Shown: in pieces, positions 56,810 through 64,000 of the stretch | Position numbering within the stretch: the stretch's first letter is position 1 | How the letters are laid out: every line of letters starts with the position of its first letter | Source of the DNA: Trebonia sp963737285 | GTDB taxonomy: Bacteria; Actinomycetota; Actinomycetes; Streptosporangiales; Streptosporangiaceae | Assembly (NCBI GenBank): GCA_963737285.1 | Contig: CAVTRT010000003.1 | Coordinates: 3,906,001 to 3,970,000 of the forward strand | Direction of reading: 5' to 3' | DNA length: 64,000 nt | Program-made: the position numbers and the translations under genes | The notes under the pieces: model-generated | Databases searched by the model: none | What the model was told of the DNA's origin: nothing | What the model saw: the letters and a program-made list of their open reading frames with translations, nothing else

Positions 56810-57519
56810 GCGCCGCTCCCCGCGTCGGTGGCGGACGGGGAGTCCACGTAGCGCAGGCCCTTTTCCGCCAGACGCTCGCGCATGGCGTTCACGTCCAGGC
56901 TCAGCTCCCCGGCCGCGTACCGCTTGCGGGACGCCTCTTCCTTCGCCGCCCTCGCCAGGGACGCGTCGAGCACCGACGCGGCCTCAAGGCGCGGCACCAC
57001 CACGACCCCGTCGTCGTCGGCGACAATCACGTCGCCCGGCGTGACGAGCTGGCCCGCGCACACGAGCGGGACGTTGACATCGCCTAGCGTCTCCTTCACC
57101 GTCCCCGCCGCGGACACGCACCGGGACCAGACCGGGAACCCCATCTTGGTCAGCTCCCGGACGTCCCGGCAGCCCGCCTCGATGACCAGGCCGCGCACGC
57201 CGCGCGCCTGCAGCGCCGTGGCCAGCAGTTCCCCGAAGTAGCCGTCGTCACACCGCGACGTCGGCGCCACCACGAGGATGTCCCCCTCCTGGCACTGCTC
57301 GACGGCCACGTGGAGCATCCAGTTGTCTCCCGGCGGGACGCTGACCGTCACCGCAGTCCCCGAGATCTGGGCACCTGCGTAGATCGGGCTCAGGTACGGC
57401 GCCAGCAGGCCCTTGCGCCGCTGCGCCTCGTGCGCGGTGGCGACGCCGAGCTGCTCGAACGCGTCAGCGACCGCCCTGTCGGTGCGCTCGATGTTACGGA
57501 CGACGATCGCCATGCTCAC
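56806..57519 (-). CDS. ligK: 4-carboxy-4-hydroxy-2-oxoadipate aldolase (HMG/CHA aldolase)
   Basis: 237 residues. RraA-like fold with GDNWMLHVAVEQCQEGDILVV, the signature LVIEAGCRDV (catalytic Arg and metal-binding Asp) and VTPGDVIVADDDGVVVVP. It cleaves the LigJ product to pyruvate and oxaloacetate, using a divalent metal. Overlaps both neighbours by four bases, so ADH-LigK-LigJ is one translationally coupled operon. Confidence 0.92.
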   Translation of the reverse strand: MSMAIVVRNIERTDRAVADAFEQLGVATAHEAQRRKGLLAPYLSPIYAGAQISGTAVTVSVPPGDNWMLHVAVEQCQEGDILVVAPTSRCDDGYFGELLATALQARGVRGLVIEAGCRDVRELTKMGFPVWSRCVSAAGTVKETLGDVNVPLVCAGQLVTPGDVIVADDDGVVVVPRLEAASVLDASLARAAKEEASRKRYAAGELSLDVNAMRERLAEKGLRYVDSPSATDAGSGA

Positions 57520-58631
57520 TCCTGCCAGGGAAGAAGGGACACGTGGATGACGTCCTCATCCTCGCTGCTGCCGCCGATCGCCTTGATCGCCCGGTCCACG
57601 TCGGACAGCCCGAACGTGTGGGTGGCCAGCAGGTCAAGCGGGAACCGCCCGGACGCGAGCTGCTTGACGGCCAGCTCGCAGGCGCGGAAGCTATGCCCCC
57701 GGGCGCTCTTGATCGTGATCGCCTTCTCCGTCACCTTCTTCACCGGGAAGTCGGGGAAGGCCGCTATCTCACCCTGGATCAGCAGCGTTCCAGCGCGGCG
57801 CTTCAGCGCGTCGATGCCGAGCAGCACCGGAGCCGTCCCCGCACCCGACGTGCAGTCCAAGACGATGTCGACGCCCTTGCCGCCGGTGAGGCCCATGATC
57901 GCCTCCAGGGGGTCTTCCTTCTGGATGTCGATCACGACGTCGGCGCCCAGCTTGACCGCCATGTCGAGGCGCGCCGCGTCCCGCGTGGTCCCCGTAACGA
58001 TGATCAGCGAGGCGCCGGCCTGCTTGCACGCGACCGTCTGGGACAGCCCCTGCTGGCCCGGCCCCTGGATGAGCACCGTCGAGTCGTAGCCGACGCCCGC
58101 GTCGAACAGCGCCCACTCGATGCCGTTGGACATGGGCGTCGCGAGCCCGGCCAGTTCCGGCGACAGGGTGTCGGGCAGCTTGTGCAAGATCGCGTTCCAC
58201 GGCAGGTACATGTACTGCGCGAACCCGCCCCACAGGTGGTACGGGTTATCGGAGGTCGTGTACCCGAAGCGCCGCGCGTCCGGGTTCGTCCGCCAGTCAG
58301 TCAGCTCGCAGTGCCGGTACTCCCCCGCGCGGCACCAGTCGCACTGGAAGCAGCCGACGTAGTGCTCGACGAAGACCCGGTCACCCTCGCTAACGCCCTG
58401 GCGCCCGGCGAACGTCTTGCCCGCCTTCGCGATCACGCCGATGTTCTCGTGTCCCATGATCACCGGGGCGGTGAACGGCGGCTTGGCGTACATCTTCACG
58501 TCGGTTCCGCAGATGCCGGCGACCTCGACCTTGAGCAGGGCGCCGTCGTCGGGGATGTCGGGCATCGGGAACTCACGCAGCTCCGTGCGCCCAGGCGCTG
58601 TCCTTACGGCTGCGAGCACGCGTTCGGCCAT
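57516..58631 (-). CDS. Zinc-dependent alcohol dehydrogenase
   Basis: 371 residues. Catalytic Zn ligands in GICGTD and GHENIG; structural Zn cysteines in CFQCDWCRAGEYRHC; the cofactor region is VLIQGPGQQGLSQTVA. Medium-chain family. It may oxidise an alcohol side chain or a ring-fission intermediate upstream of LigJ. A relic of a related gene is at 44.1 kb. Confidence 0.9.
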   Translation of the reverse strand: MAERVLAAVRTAPGRTELREFPMPDIPDDGALLKVEVAGICGTDVKMYAKPPFTAPVIMGHENIGVIAKAGKTFAGRQGVSEGDRVFVEHYVGCFQCDWCRAGEYRHCELTDWRTNPDARRFGYTTSDNPYHLWGGFAQYMYLPWNAILHKLPDTLSPELAGLATPMSNGIEWALFDAGVGYDSTVLIQGPGQQGLSQTVACKQAGASLIIVTGTTRDAARLDMAVKLGADVVIDIQKEDPLEAIMGLTGGKGVDIVLDCTSGAGTAPVLLGIDALKRRAGTLLIQGEIAAFPDFPVKKVTEKAITIKSARGHSFRACELAVKQLASGRFPLDLLATHTFGLSDVDRAIKAIGGSSEDEDVIHVSLLPWQE

Positions 58632-58682
58632 GATGGCGCTCCTCCACTCTCCGGGGGCCGCCCGGCATCACGAATGGTCTTA

Positions 58683-58700
58683 TGGTCTGACAGATTACCA
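58683..58700 (-). promoter_or_regulatory. FadR-type operator before the ADH-ligK-ligJ operon
   Basis: TGGTCTGACAGATTACCA is a dyad with TGGT and ACCA at its ends, 50-70 bp upstream of the dehydrogenase start. It sits in the 176-bp gap before the next gene. Confidence 0.65.
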
Positions 58701-58807
58701 TTTTCTACGTTTTGTGCACGGGGCAGCTCGCTCTCGCCGCTGCGACCCGCACTCAGGCAGCCGCCCAGGGGCGAGTCACTGGCCTTCGGCGCAATCAGGC
58801 AGGCGGG

Positions 58808-59798
58808 TCACAGCAGGAACGAGTCGTCCGCCGCGGCCAGGACGATCTCCCCCGCCGCGCGCGGCCGCGACGCCAGGCCCTGCTCGTGGGAGTAGCGGGA
58901 GAACGTCTCGAGCACGTGACGGTTGGCCTCGAGGCCGTAGTCCCAGTACCGCGGGCCGAGGACCCTGGTCGTGTCGTCCAGGTGCCTGGCGAGCCAGGGC
59001 AGCATGACCTTGAGCGCGTTCCGCTGCGCCAGGTCGGCGTAGGCAATCTCGAGCGCGGCGCCGAACGCCTTCGTCAGCGACCGGGCGATCCACGGGTGCC
59101 CTTCGTACAGCGAGCGCCTGATCGCGATCACGTGCATGATCGGGAAGATGCCGGTCTGGCGGTAGTAGTCGATCTCAGCGGCCTGGAAGTCCTCGAACAG
59201 CCGCCCGATCTGCGGCAGCGTCCCGAAGCCCGCCGGCTCCCCCGCCGCGTACACCGCGTCGAGCTTCTCCGGCGGCGAGCAGCGCCGACAGCGTCTGGCC
59301 GGGGTCGATGGGAGTCACGCTGATCTCCGGTGGCAGGTTCAGCCCGATCTTCTCGAGCCGGCCGGGCTGCTCCATCCCGCCGGTGAAGTAGCGCACCGAC
59401 TCGGCGGGGACGCCGTGGTGCTCGGCGAGGATGCCGCGCTGCCACACGACCGCGGTCAGCTGGTACTCGGGCACGCCGACGCGCCTGCCGATCAGGTCGG
59501 CCGGGGCACTAATGCCGCTTTCCCTGTTCACGTAGATGGACTGATGCCGAAACATTCGTGACGGAAAGACCGGCAGCGCCACGAACGGCGGGTCGTCAGC
59601 GTCGAGCGTGAGCAGGTACGACGACAGGCTCATCTCGCTAACGTCGAACTCGCGGTACCGCGCCTGCCGGTAGAACGTCTCCTCCACCGGCAGTGCGAGG
59701 ATGTTCAGGTCGATGCCCTCGGGCCGGACGCGCCCGTCTTGGATGGCACGAATCCGGTCGTAGCTCTCGCAGGCGAACGTGAGGCTGAGCAGGGTCAC
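58808..59798 (-). pseudogene. Pht5-like (4,5-dihydroxyphthalate decarboxylase family) protein, frameshifted
   Basis: About 330 residues if joined. LTFACESYDRIRAIQDGRV, FDVSEMSLSSYL, FPSRMFRHQSIYVN, DLIGRRVGVPEYQLTAVVWQRGIL and FPIMHVIAIRRSLYE closely follow the family. The frame breaks near 59272: one missing base in gccgccggagaag would restore LAAGEKLDAVYAAGEP. GTG start with GAAGGAG upstream. Paralogue of 44199-45146. Confidence 0.8.
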
Positions 59799-59838
59799 GC
59801 GGATGCTCCTTCGGAAACGGGGCCTGTGATCCTTCTCG

Positions 59839-60660
59839 TCAGGACTTGCCGTCGCCCTTGATGTGGCGGCCCGCGCGGGCGTCTTGGATCAGGGCCGTGA
59901 ACGCGTCATGCATGATCTGGGCGACGTGTGCGTAACTGTCCGGCGTCGTGCCGAGGGTCTTGGCGGCGGAGCCGATCGCCGTCTGCGCAAGCCGCACCCG
60001 TCCGTCGAGCCACGGACCGCCGCCCGCGCCGCCGATGACCGGGATGCTGACGGCTGCTGTCACCGCCGGCCCCGCGACCGAGCCGGAGTTCTGGAAGTCC
60101 AGCATGGCGGCTCCCGCGTCCTCAAGGCGCTTCGCCTCGGCGATGAGGTCCCCCGTCATGCCCGGCGGCACCTGCGCGCCCGAAGATAGCATCGCCTCGT
60201 AGCTGACGCCGTGCCGCAGCGCCGTCTGCGGCGTGATGCCGAGCTGCGCCCAGACCGGGATCCCGGCTCGCGCCACCGCCGTAACCGCCTCGGGGAAGTC
60301 GGCGGCTCCGTCGATCTTGACCAGGTCAGCGCCGGCTTCCTTGGCCAGGCGGATGGCGGCGCGGACGGCAGTGGTTATGCCCTCCTGTACGGGACCGAAC
60401 GGGATGTCGACGCTGACCAGCGCCCTGGTCACGCCGCGGCGAACCGCACGGCACACGATGACCATTTCGTCGAGGGTGACCTCCAGGGGACTTCGGTGGC
60501 CCCAGAGGTTGACGCCGACGGAGTCCCCGACGGACACGATGTCGATGCCCGCCCGGTCGGCTATGGTCGCGGCCTGGTAATCCCAGGCGACCACGCCGAC
60601 GATCTTCTCGCCGTCGCGCTTTTTTTGCTGGAGGGCGGCGATGGTGACTTTGTCGCTCAT
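59839..60660 (-). CDS. Ketopantoate hydroxymethyltransferase (PanB)-like protein
   Basis: 273 residues. The (beta/alpha)8 fold of the PEP mutase/PanB superfamily: VVAWDYQAATIADRAGIDIVSVGDSVG, LVSVDIPFG, AGADLVKIDGA, IPVWAQLGITPQT, GSVAGPAVTAAVSIPVIGGAGG. The GDS/DxP metal motifs are present. No pantothenate genes are nearby, so it probably acts on a different 2-oxoacid, perhaps in aldol or hydroxymethyl transfer within the catabolic pathway. Ribosome binding site AAGGAA before the ATG. Confidence 0.8.
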   Translation of the reverse strand: MSDKVTIAALQQKKRDGEKIVGVVAWDYQAATIADRAGIDIVSVGDSVGVNLWGHRSPLEVTLDEMVIVCRAVRRGVTRALVSVDIPFGPVQEGITTAVRAAIRLAKEAGADLVKIDGAADFPEAVTAVARAGIPVWAQLGITPQTALRHGVSYEAMLSSGAQVPPGMTGDLIAEAKRLEDAGAAMLDFQNSGSVAGPAVTAAVSIPVIGGAGGGPWLDGRVRLAQTAIGSAAKTLGTTPDSYAHVAQIMHDAFTALIQDARAGRHIKGDGKS

Positions 60661-60679
60661 GTGTTCCTTCAGGTACTCG

Positions 60680-61297
60680 TCAGACCCGCAGGGCTGATAG
60701 GACTTCGCTGAGGTCCGCGACGTTGCGCAGGACCACCAGGACCATCGCGTTCGGGCGCAGGGCGCAGATGATCGCTTCCGATGATGTTGCCTCCCCGGCC
60801 TGCTGGCTCGGGACCACGAGGCCGGCGGACATGATGCCGCGCGCCGCGGCGGCGCTGCCGATGAGCGACGCCGCCCCGGCGCTTGCCTCCGATGCATTGC
60901 CCTGCGCCGACGCCACCATGACCACCGTGTCGGCGCCGTCCAGTTCCTCGCTGAGCAGCACGGTGCCGCCGGCGCCGGTCGCGTCGCTGCTGCCACGGCC
61001 GAACCGCCGCAGCAGCGCGTCGGCTGGCAGCGCGTCGGCCGGCAGCGCCGACTCGAACACCAGGAAGTGGCCGCCGCTCCACGGCTGCTGCGCGAGCTGC
61101 CGGATGGTCACCGCCGACTGCCGGTCCAGTGCGATGACCCGTGAGCTGCGGTGAGTAAACTCCGGAGCGTTGATCCGGTAGCGGGTCTCGGCGGCCGTGG
61201 TGGCACGGGCGCAACTGCTGAGGAGGGTGGGCTGGCCCTGTGTTGGCTGGCCCTGTGTTGGCTGGCTAAGGAGTTCGTTAGTCTCTCGCTTCAGCAT
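60680..61297 (-). CDS. Hypothetical protein with Rieske-like N-terminal remnant
   Basis: 205 residues. The first 12 residues MLKRETNELLSQ resemble the start of the Rieske protein at 47655 (MLKPEINDLLTQ). A QPTQG repeat (two 15-bp units) follows, then an unrecognised domain with Ala/Ser-rich helices (TVLLSEELDGADTVVMVASA, AIICALRPNAMVLVVLRNVA) that looks like a small alpha/beta fold. It probably arose by deletion of a Rieske gene, with fusion of its start to another gene. Position between the methyltransferase and the PanB-like gene matches that of the Rieske gene in the 46-49 kb operon. Confidence 0.6.
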   Translation of the reverse strand: MLKRETNELLSQPTQGQPTQGQPTLLSSCARATTAAETRYRINAPEFTHRSSRVIALDRQSAVTIRQLAQQPWSGGHFLVFESALPADALPADALLRRFGRGSSDATGAGGTVLLSEELDGADTVVMVASAQGNASEASAGAASLIGSAAAARGIMSAGLVVPSQQAGEATSSEAIICALRPNAMVLVVLRNVADLSEVLSALRV

Positions 61298-61324
61298 CTT
61301 CTTCTTATCCAGCTCTCCTGCGGC

Positions 61325-62044
61325 TCATCCGGCCTTGCGGCCCAGGAAAAGACAGGTGTCGAACGCCCGCCACGGAACTTTGACACCGGTGATGCCCGCC
61401 GCCTTAAATGCGTCCAGGTGGTCCTGAATGCTGGTTAGCGGGTACTTGTGATGGTGCTTGGGCTTGAGGCCGTCGAAGGTGCCAAGCTTCGCGCGGGCCG
61501 CGCGCAACCGCTGGTCCCGCACCTCATCGAACCCGGCCGTCGCCAGCGGCCTCACCTGGCTGGCGGGGCCGATGTGGTCCAGGTTGACCAGCCACCCGCC
61601 GGGCTTGAGCCTGGCGGCCGCGTCGGCGTAGAAGCGGACCAGGCCCTCGCGGTCCAGCTGGTGGGCCGCCTGGGACGTGGTGATGACGTCCGCGCTGTCC
61701 GGGAGGCCGGCGCCGCCGAGGTCGGTCATGTCCGCGAGGTAGTACTCCACGCGGTCGCTGAACGGCGCGAGCTTTTCGCGTGCCAGGCCGTGCATGGCAC
61801 GCGAGGCGTCGGTCCAGATCCCCTTCGCGTCCGGGAAGTGCTCGAGGAAGACCGCCAGGACGGCACCCGCTCCGGCGGCAACGTCGACAATGGTCTGCGG
61901 CGCCGGGGTGTCGGCCGCGATGATGACCGCGGCCAGGTGCCGCGGGAACTCCAGCAGGTCGCGGGAGGAGCCGGACTCCGCCCAGGACTGGGCGAAGGCC
62001 TCCTCCCGCCAGGTGGCCGCCGCCTGCTCGCCCTGGACCGTCAC
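61325..62044 (-). CDS. SAM-dependent methyltransferase, paralogue of 47703-48383
   Basis: 239 residues from the GTG at 62044, which overlaps the stop of the 18-codon relic (GTGA). Motif I TIVDVAAGAGAVLAVF, ADMTDLGGAGLP, GGWLVNLDHIGPAS. It shares the WREE/D-FA-SWA-S start and the K-HHHKYPLTS end with its paralogue. The in-frame ATG at 62170 would run through the conserved promoter, so it is rejected. Confidence 0.85.
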   Translation of the reverse strand: MTVQGEQAAATWREEAFAQSWAESGSSRDLLEFPRHLAAVIIAADTPAPQTIVDVAAGAGAVLAVFLEHFPDAKGIWTDASRAMHGLAREKLAPFSDRVEYYLADMTDLGGAGLPDSADVITTSQAAHQLDREGLVRFYADAAARLKPGGWLVNLDHIGPASQVRPLATAGFDEVRDQRLRAARAKLGTFDGLKPKHHHKYPLTSIQDHLDAFKAAGITGVKVPWRAFDTCLFLGRKAG

Positions 62045-62097
62045 GCCTGGTACTCCGGCGCGTTCTCCAGGTACGCCACGCGTCCGCGCTTCGCCAT
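62041..62097 (-). pseudogene. 18-codon relic of a bicupin gene (MAKRGRVAYLENAPEYQA)
   Basis: Start region (CAAAGGAGTC, ATGGC) matches the bicupin gene at 49396, and RVAYLENAPEY matches its C-terminus RVAFLENAPEF. About 1 kb between has been deleted in frame. It still has a good ribosome binding site and couples to the methyltransferase by GTGA, so it may be translated as a leader. Confidence 0.7.
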
Positions 62098-62145
62098 CAC
62101 GACTCCTTTGCCGTATCGGTCTAACATTTATACCTCTGACCATTA
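62098..62145 (-). promoter_or_regulatory. Conserved promoter/leader, copy of 49397-49441
   Basis: The minus strand reads TGGTCAGAGGTATAA, two variable bases, GTTAGACCGA, then CGGCAAAGGAGTC. TGGTCAGAGGTAT is related to the TGGTAT operators. Confidence 0.6.
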
Positions 62146-62414
62146 TCTGCCGTCGAGGCCGGCCACGCATTTGAGGTGATCACCCAGGCCGGGGGGCTGG
62201 GTACGCGGCCAACCGCCAGGCTGAACTCGGAGCCGGCGGCCCAGTACGTCCCCGCCGAGCCGATCGACACGGGCAACCTCGTCACGGCGATGAAGCCACG
62301 CAGGACAAGGTCGTCTTCATCGATGGGAGCGGCAGCGGGTGGCCCGCTCGTGACCACCGGCGTCTGCCCTCACCGATACAGTGATTCCGATCATGCTGAG
62401 GGAGGACGAGCCCC
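62146..62414. other. Intergenic region at the edge of the catabolic island
   Basis: No convincing gene. A minus-strand stretch around 62190-62330 (DEDDLVLRGFIAVTRLPVSI) reads like protein but has no start or known family and may be debris. GAGGGAGGACGAG at 62398-62410 is the ribosome binding site of the AAA ATPase. Confidence 0.4.
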
Positions 62415-63731
62415 GTGCTGACTGGGATGCGGCTCACGAACTTCAAGAGCTGGGATGACACTAGACTTGTGCGTCTGGCTCCCCTTACCGTGTTCTTCGG
62501 CCGCAACAGCTCCGGCAAGTCCAGCCTTCTGCAGGCGCCCCTGCTGATGAAGCAGACCGCCGAGCCACTCGATCCCAGGCAAGTCCTGGACCTTGGCAGG
62601 CACGATGCCTATGCCGACCTCGGCACCTATCGAGACCTGATCCGCGATCACGACACCGAGCTTCTGCTGGAGATGGCCTTCAGTTGGCGGCTCCCGGAGC
62701 AGATATCCCTGCCTGACGAGGCCGAGGGGATCAGAATCGATCGGCTCAGCTTCACGACCACGGTCGGTCGCGAGCACCCGAATCGCCAGCTCAGCGAAAT
62801 GGTGGTCCATCACCTGAGCTACGAACTCGACGACGAGCACCTAGTCGGCATACGTCGCCGCATGGGAGACGACGGTGGGTATGAACTCGATGCACGCGGT
62901 TTCGATCCGTGGCTCCGTAGAGACGCCGCCTACAGCCGACCAGAACCCTTCAAGTGCTACAGACTTCCAGATCTGACAGGCCTTGGCTTCCTTGGCCATT
63001 ACACTCTCGCCGAGTTCTCGCACCAGTTCGAGGAGCTTATGGCGAGGATCTCCTACGTCGGCCCGTTGCGCTCTCGTCCACGACGGTCATACCAGTGGCC
63101 AGGAAGCAGCCCGGACTCGGTCGGCCGGGACGGTGAGAACACGGTGGCTGCCCTGCTTGCGCGCAGCGATGGTGACTTCCACTCGAGGATTGGGTACTGG
63201 CTCCAGTACATGGGCGTCGTCGATGGCTTCGCGATTGAGGCGGTCGCCGCCGACAGGGACCTCTACGAGCTTAGGGTCACCGCGCCGGGCGGCACGACCC
63301 CTGTGTCCCTGATCGATGTCGGCTTCGGCGTCTCCCAGGTACTACCGGTCCTCGTCCAGGTCTTCTACGCGGCAGCGGATTCGTCCGTCATCTTGGAGCA
63401 GCCGGAGATGCACCTGCACCCGGCCGCCCAGTCTGCCCTGGGAGACGTTCTCCTAGCCGCCGTCCAGCAGAACAACGTGCAGTTCCTCGTCGAGACCCAC
63501 AGCGAGCACCTGCTGCATCGCATCCAGCGCAGGATCGCCGAAGAGAGACTGTCTCATGAGGATGTGGCGCTCTACTTCGTAGAGACCACCGACAACAGAT
63601 CACAGCTCCACGAACTCACCGTGGACACTTACGGCAACATCACCAACTGGCCGCAAGACTTCTTCGGCGACGAGATGGGCGACCTCGCCGAGATGACGAG
63701 AGCCGCCGCAAGGCGTCGCCAACGCTCATGA
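62415..63731 (+). CDS. AAA family ATPase, OLD/DUF3696-like
   Basis: 438 residues from a GTG. ABC-type nucleotide-binding features: N-terminal MRLTNFKSW, Walker A FGRNSSGKSSLLQ, late signature VGFGVSQVLPVL, Walker B SVILEQPEMHLHP, switch VETHSEHLLHRIQRRI. DUF3696-type proteins of this kind often occur in defence or mobile loci with a nuclease partner. The partner is not clearly intact here; a possible frame follows at 63736. Confidence 0.85.
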   Translation: MLTGMRLTNFKSWDDTRLVRLAPLTVFFGRNSSGKSSLLQAPLLMKQTAEPLDPRQVLDLGRHDAYADLGTYRDLIRDHDTELLLEMAFSWRLPEQISLPDEAEGIRIDRLSFTTTVGREHPNRQLSEMVVHHLSYELDDEHLVGIRRRMGDDGGYELDARGFDPWLRRDAAYSRPEPFKCYRLPDLTGLGFLGHYTLAEFSHQFEELMARISYVGPLRSRPRRSYQWPGSSPDSVGRDGENTVAALLARSDGDFHSRIGYWLQYMGVVDGFAIEAVAADRDLYELRVTAPGGTTPVSLIDVGFGVSQVLPVLVQVFYAAADSSVILEQPEMHLHPAAQSALGDVLLAAVQQNNVQFLVETHSEHLLHRIQRRIAEERLSHEDVALYFVETTDNRSQLHELTVDTYGNITNWPQDFFGDEMGDLAEMTRAAARRRQRS

Positions 63732-63735
63732 GTGA

Positions 63736-63915
63736 TCCTTCCGCAACGACGAGAAGTTCTTCCGCACCGCGCTCGGCTGCCCTGGCTCCACGATCGCGCA
63801 GGGAGTCGACAGCCAGTGGTGGCACCGCCGCCCCGACTTCGAAGCCGCAGGCATCAGGATCCGCTTCCTCTGTCCCGAAGAGAACAACGCTAGACGTGAC
63901 CGCCATGGCAACTGA
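63736..63915 (+). pseudogene. Possible broken partner of the AAA ATPase
   Basis: The frame reads SFRNDEKFFRTALGCPGSTI and RRPDFEAAGIRIRFLCPEEN, which looks like real protein, but it begins right after a TGA without a start codon. Another frame starting at the ATGA overlap (63728) gives only Ser/Arg-rich sequence. A frameshift near the start is likely. Confidence 0.35.
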
Positions 63916-63920
63916 GGTGC

Positions 63921-64000
63921 TTACTCGTCCCAGCACAGGGACTTGAACATCCTGTCAACCTCGCTCAAGAGCAGATGGGCGAGGTTCTCGAACTGCAGCC
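63921..64000 (-). CDS. C-terminus of a minus-strand gene (partial)
   Basis: The last ~25 codons read LQFENLAHLLLSEVDRMFKS then LCWDE and a TAA. The sequence is amphipathic and protein-like, but too short to identify. The gene starts beyond the window. Confidence 0.4.
   Translation of the reverse strand, partial: LQFENLAHLLLSEVDRMFKSLCWDE

Noticed and set aside
59839..60996. Upstream extension of the PanB-like gene to 60996
   Set aside because: The first 112 residues are Arg/Ser/Ala shadow of the neighbouring gene; the ATG at 60660 has a ribosome binding site and the native N-terminus.
61325..62170. Methyltransferase start at 62170
   Set aside because: This would translate the conserved promoter and the bicupin relic out of frame; the GTG at 62044 is coupled and matches the paralogue's start.
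62176..62421. Possible 81-codon gene before the AAA ATPase
   Set aside because: No ribosome binding site, no family resemblance, and it overlaps the ATPase translation signals.

Overview
The window is high-GC DNA (roughly 70 %) with the codon habits of an actinomycete. PadR-controlled ABC/membrane operons, HutC- and FadR-type GntR regulators, large Sec-exported repeat proteins and a leaderless promoter all fit a soil actinobacterium; the genus cannot be told from the sequence. No rRNA, tRNA or CRISPR was seen.

Layout. 1-6.1 kb: a deoxyribonucleoside-type catabolic locus (frameshifted ECF transporter, HutC regulator, deoC, an aldehyde dehydrogenase and a shortened catalytically dead homologue), with a 13-bp palindrome in front of both the regulator and deoC. 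6.3-9.7 kb: three secreted proteins. 10-13.9 kb: an ABC transporter and PadR/membrane-protein pair sharing a duplicated leaderless promoter. 14.6-25.1 kb: a TetR remnant, a 1,038-residue TolB-propeller/Ig-repeat exoprotein, other envelope proteins and a DUF234-type ATPase. 25.1-37.6 kb: a catabolic/transport region with a ThDP enzyme, a NitT/TauT-type ABC system, two nearly identical M29/NicX-like metalloenzymes, a CbbQ/CbbO-like AAA+/VWA pair and an SDR. 37.6-41 kb: ISL3 remnant, second PadR operon and debris. 41.1-62.1 kb: an aromatic-acid catabolic island with redoxin, aldo-keto reductase, cyclodeaminase-family protein, two Pht5-like proteins, a Rieske oxygenase with ferredoxin and reductase, bicupins, two methyltransferases, LigJ, LigK, Zn-dehydrogenase, a PanB-like protein, phosphoglycerate mutase and an EutA-like reactivase. 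62.4-64 kb: an OLD-like AAA ATPase and the edge of a minus-strand gene.

How it may work. LigJ and LigK are the last two steps of the protocatechuate/gallate 4,5-cleavage pathway (4-oxalomesaconate to pyruvate and oxaloacetate). The Rieske system and Pht5-like proteins fit the upper steps of a phthalate-like acid. No LigAB ring-cleavage dioxygenase is present, so the bicupins are the natural candidates. Related TGGTAT-type operators lie before most transcription units from 25 to 62 kb, and the FadR-type regulator at 51.2 kb is the likely master repressor. Two metalloenzyme candidates are each translationally coupled to an ATPase chaperone (CbbQ/CbbO-like and EutA-like), and both ATPase modules carry His-rich stretches. 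This is the most novel feature I see.

Caveat: at least eight single-base frameshifts break otherwise well-conserved proteins, several beside G or C runs. They are either sequencing errors or real decay. Truncated relics of paralogous operons (at 46.3, 61.3 and 62.07 kb) are certainly real rearrangements.
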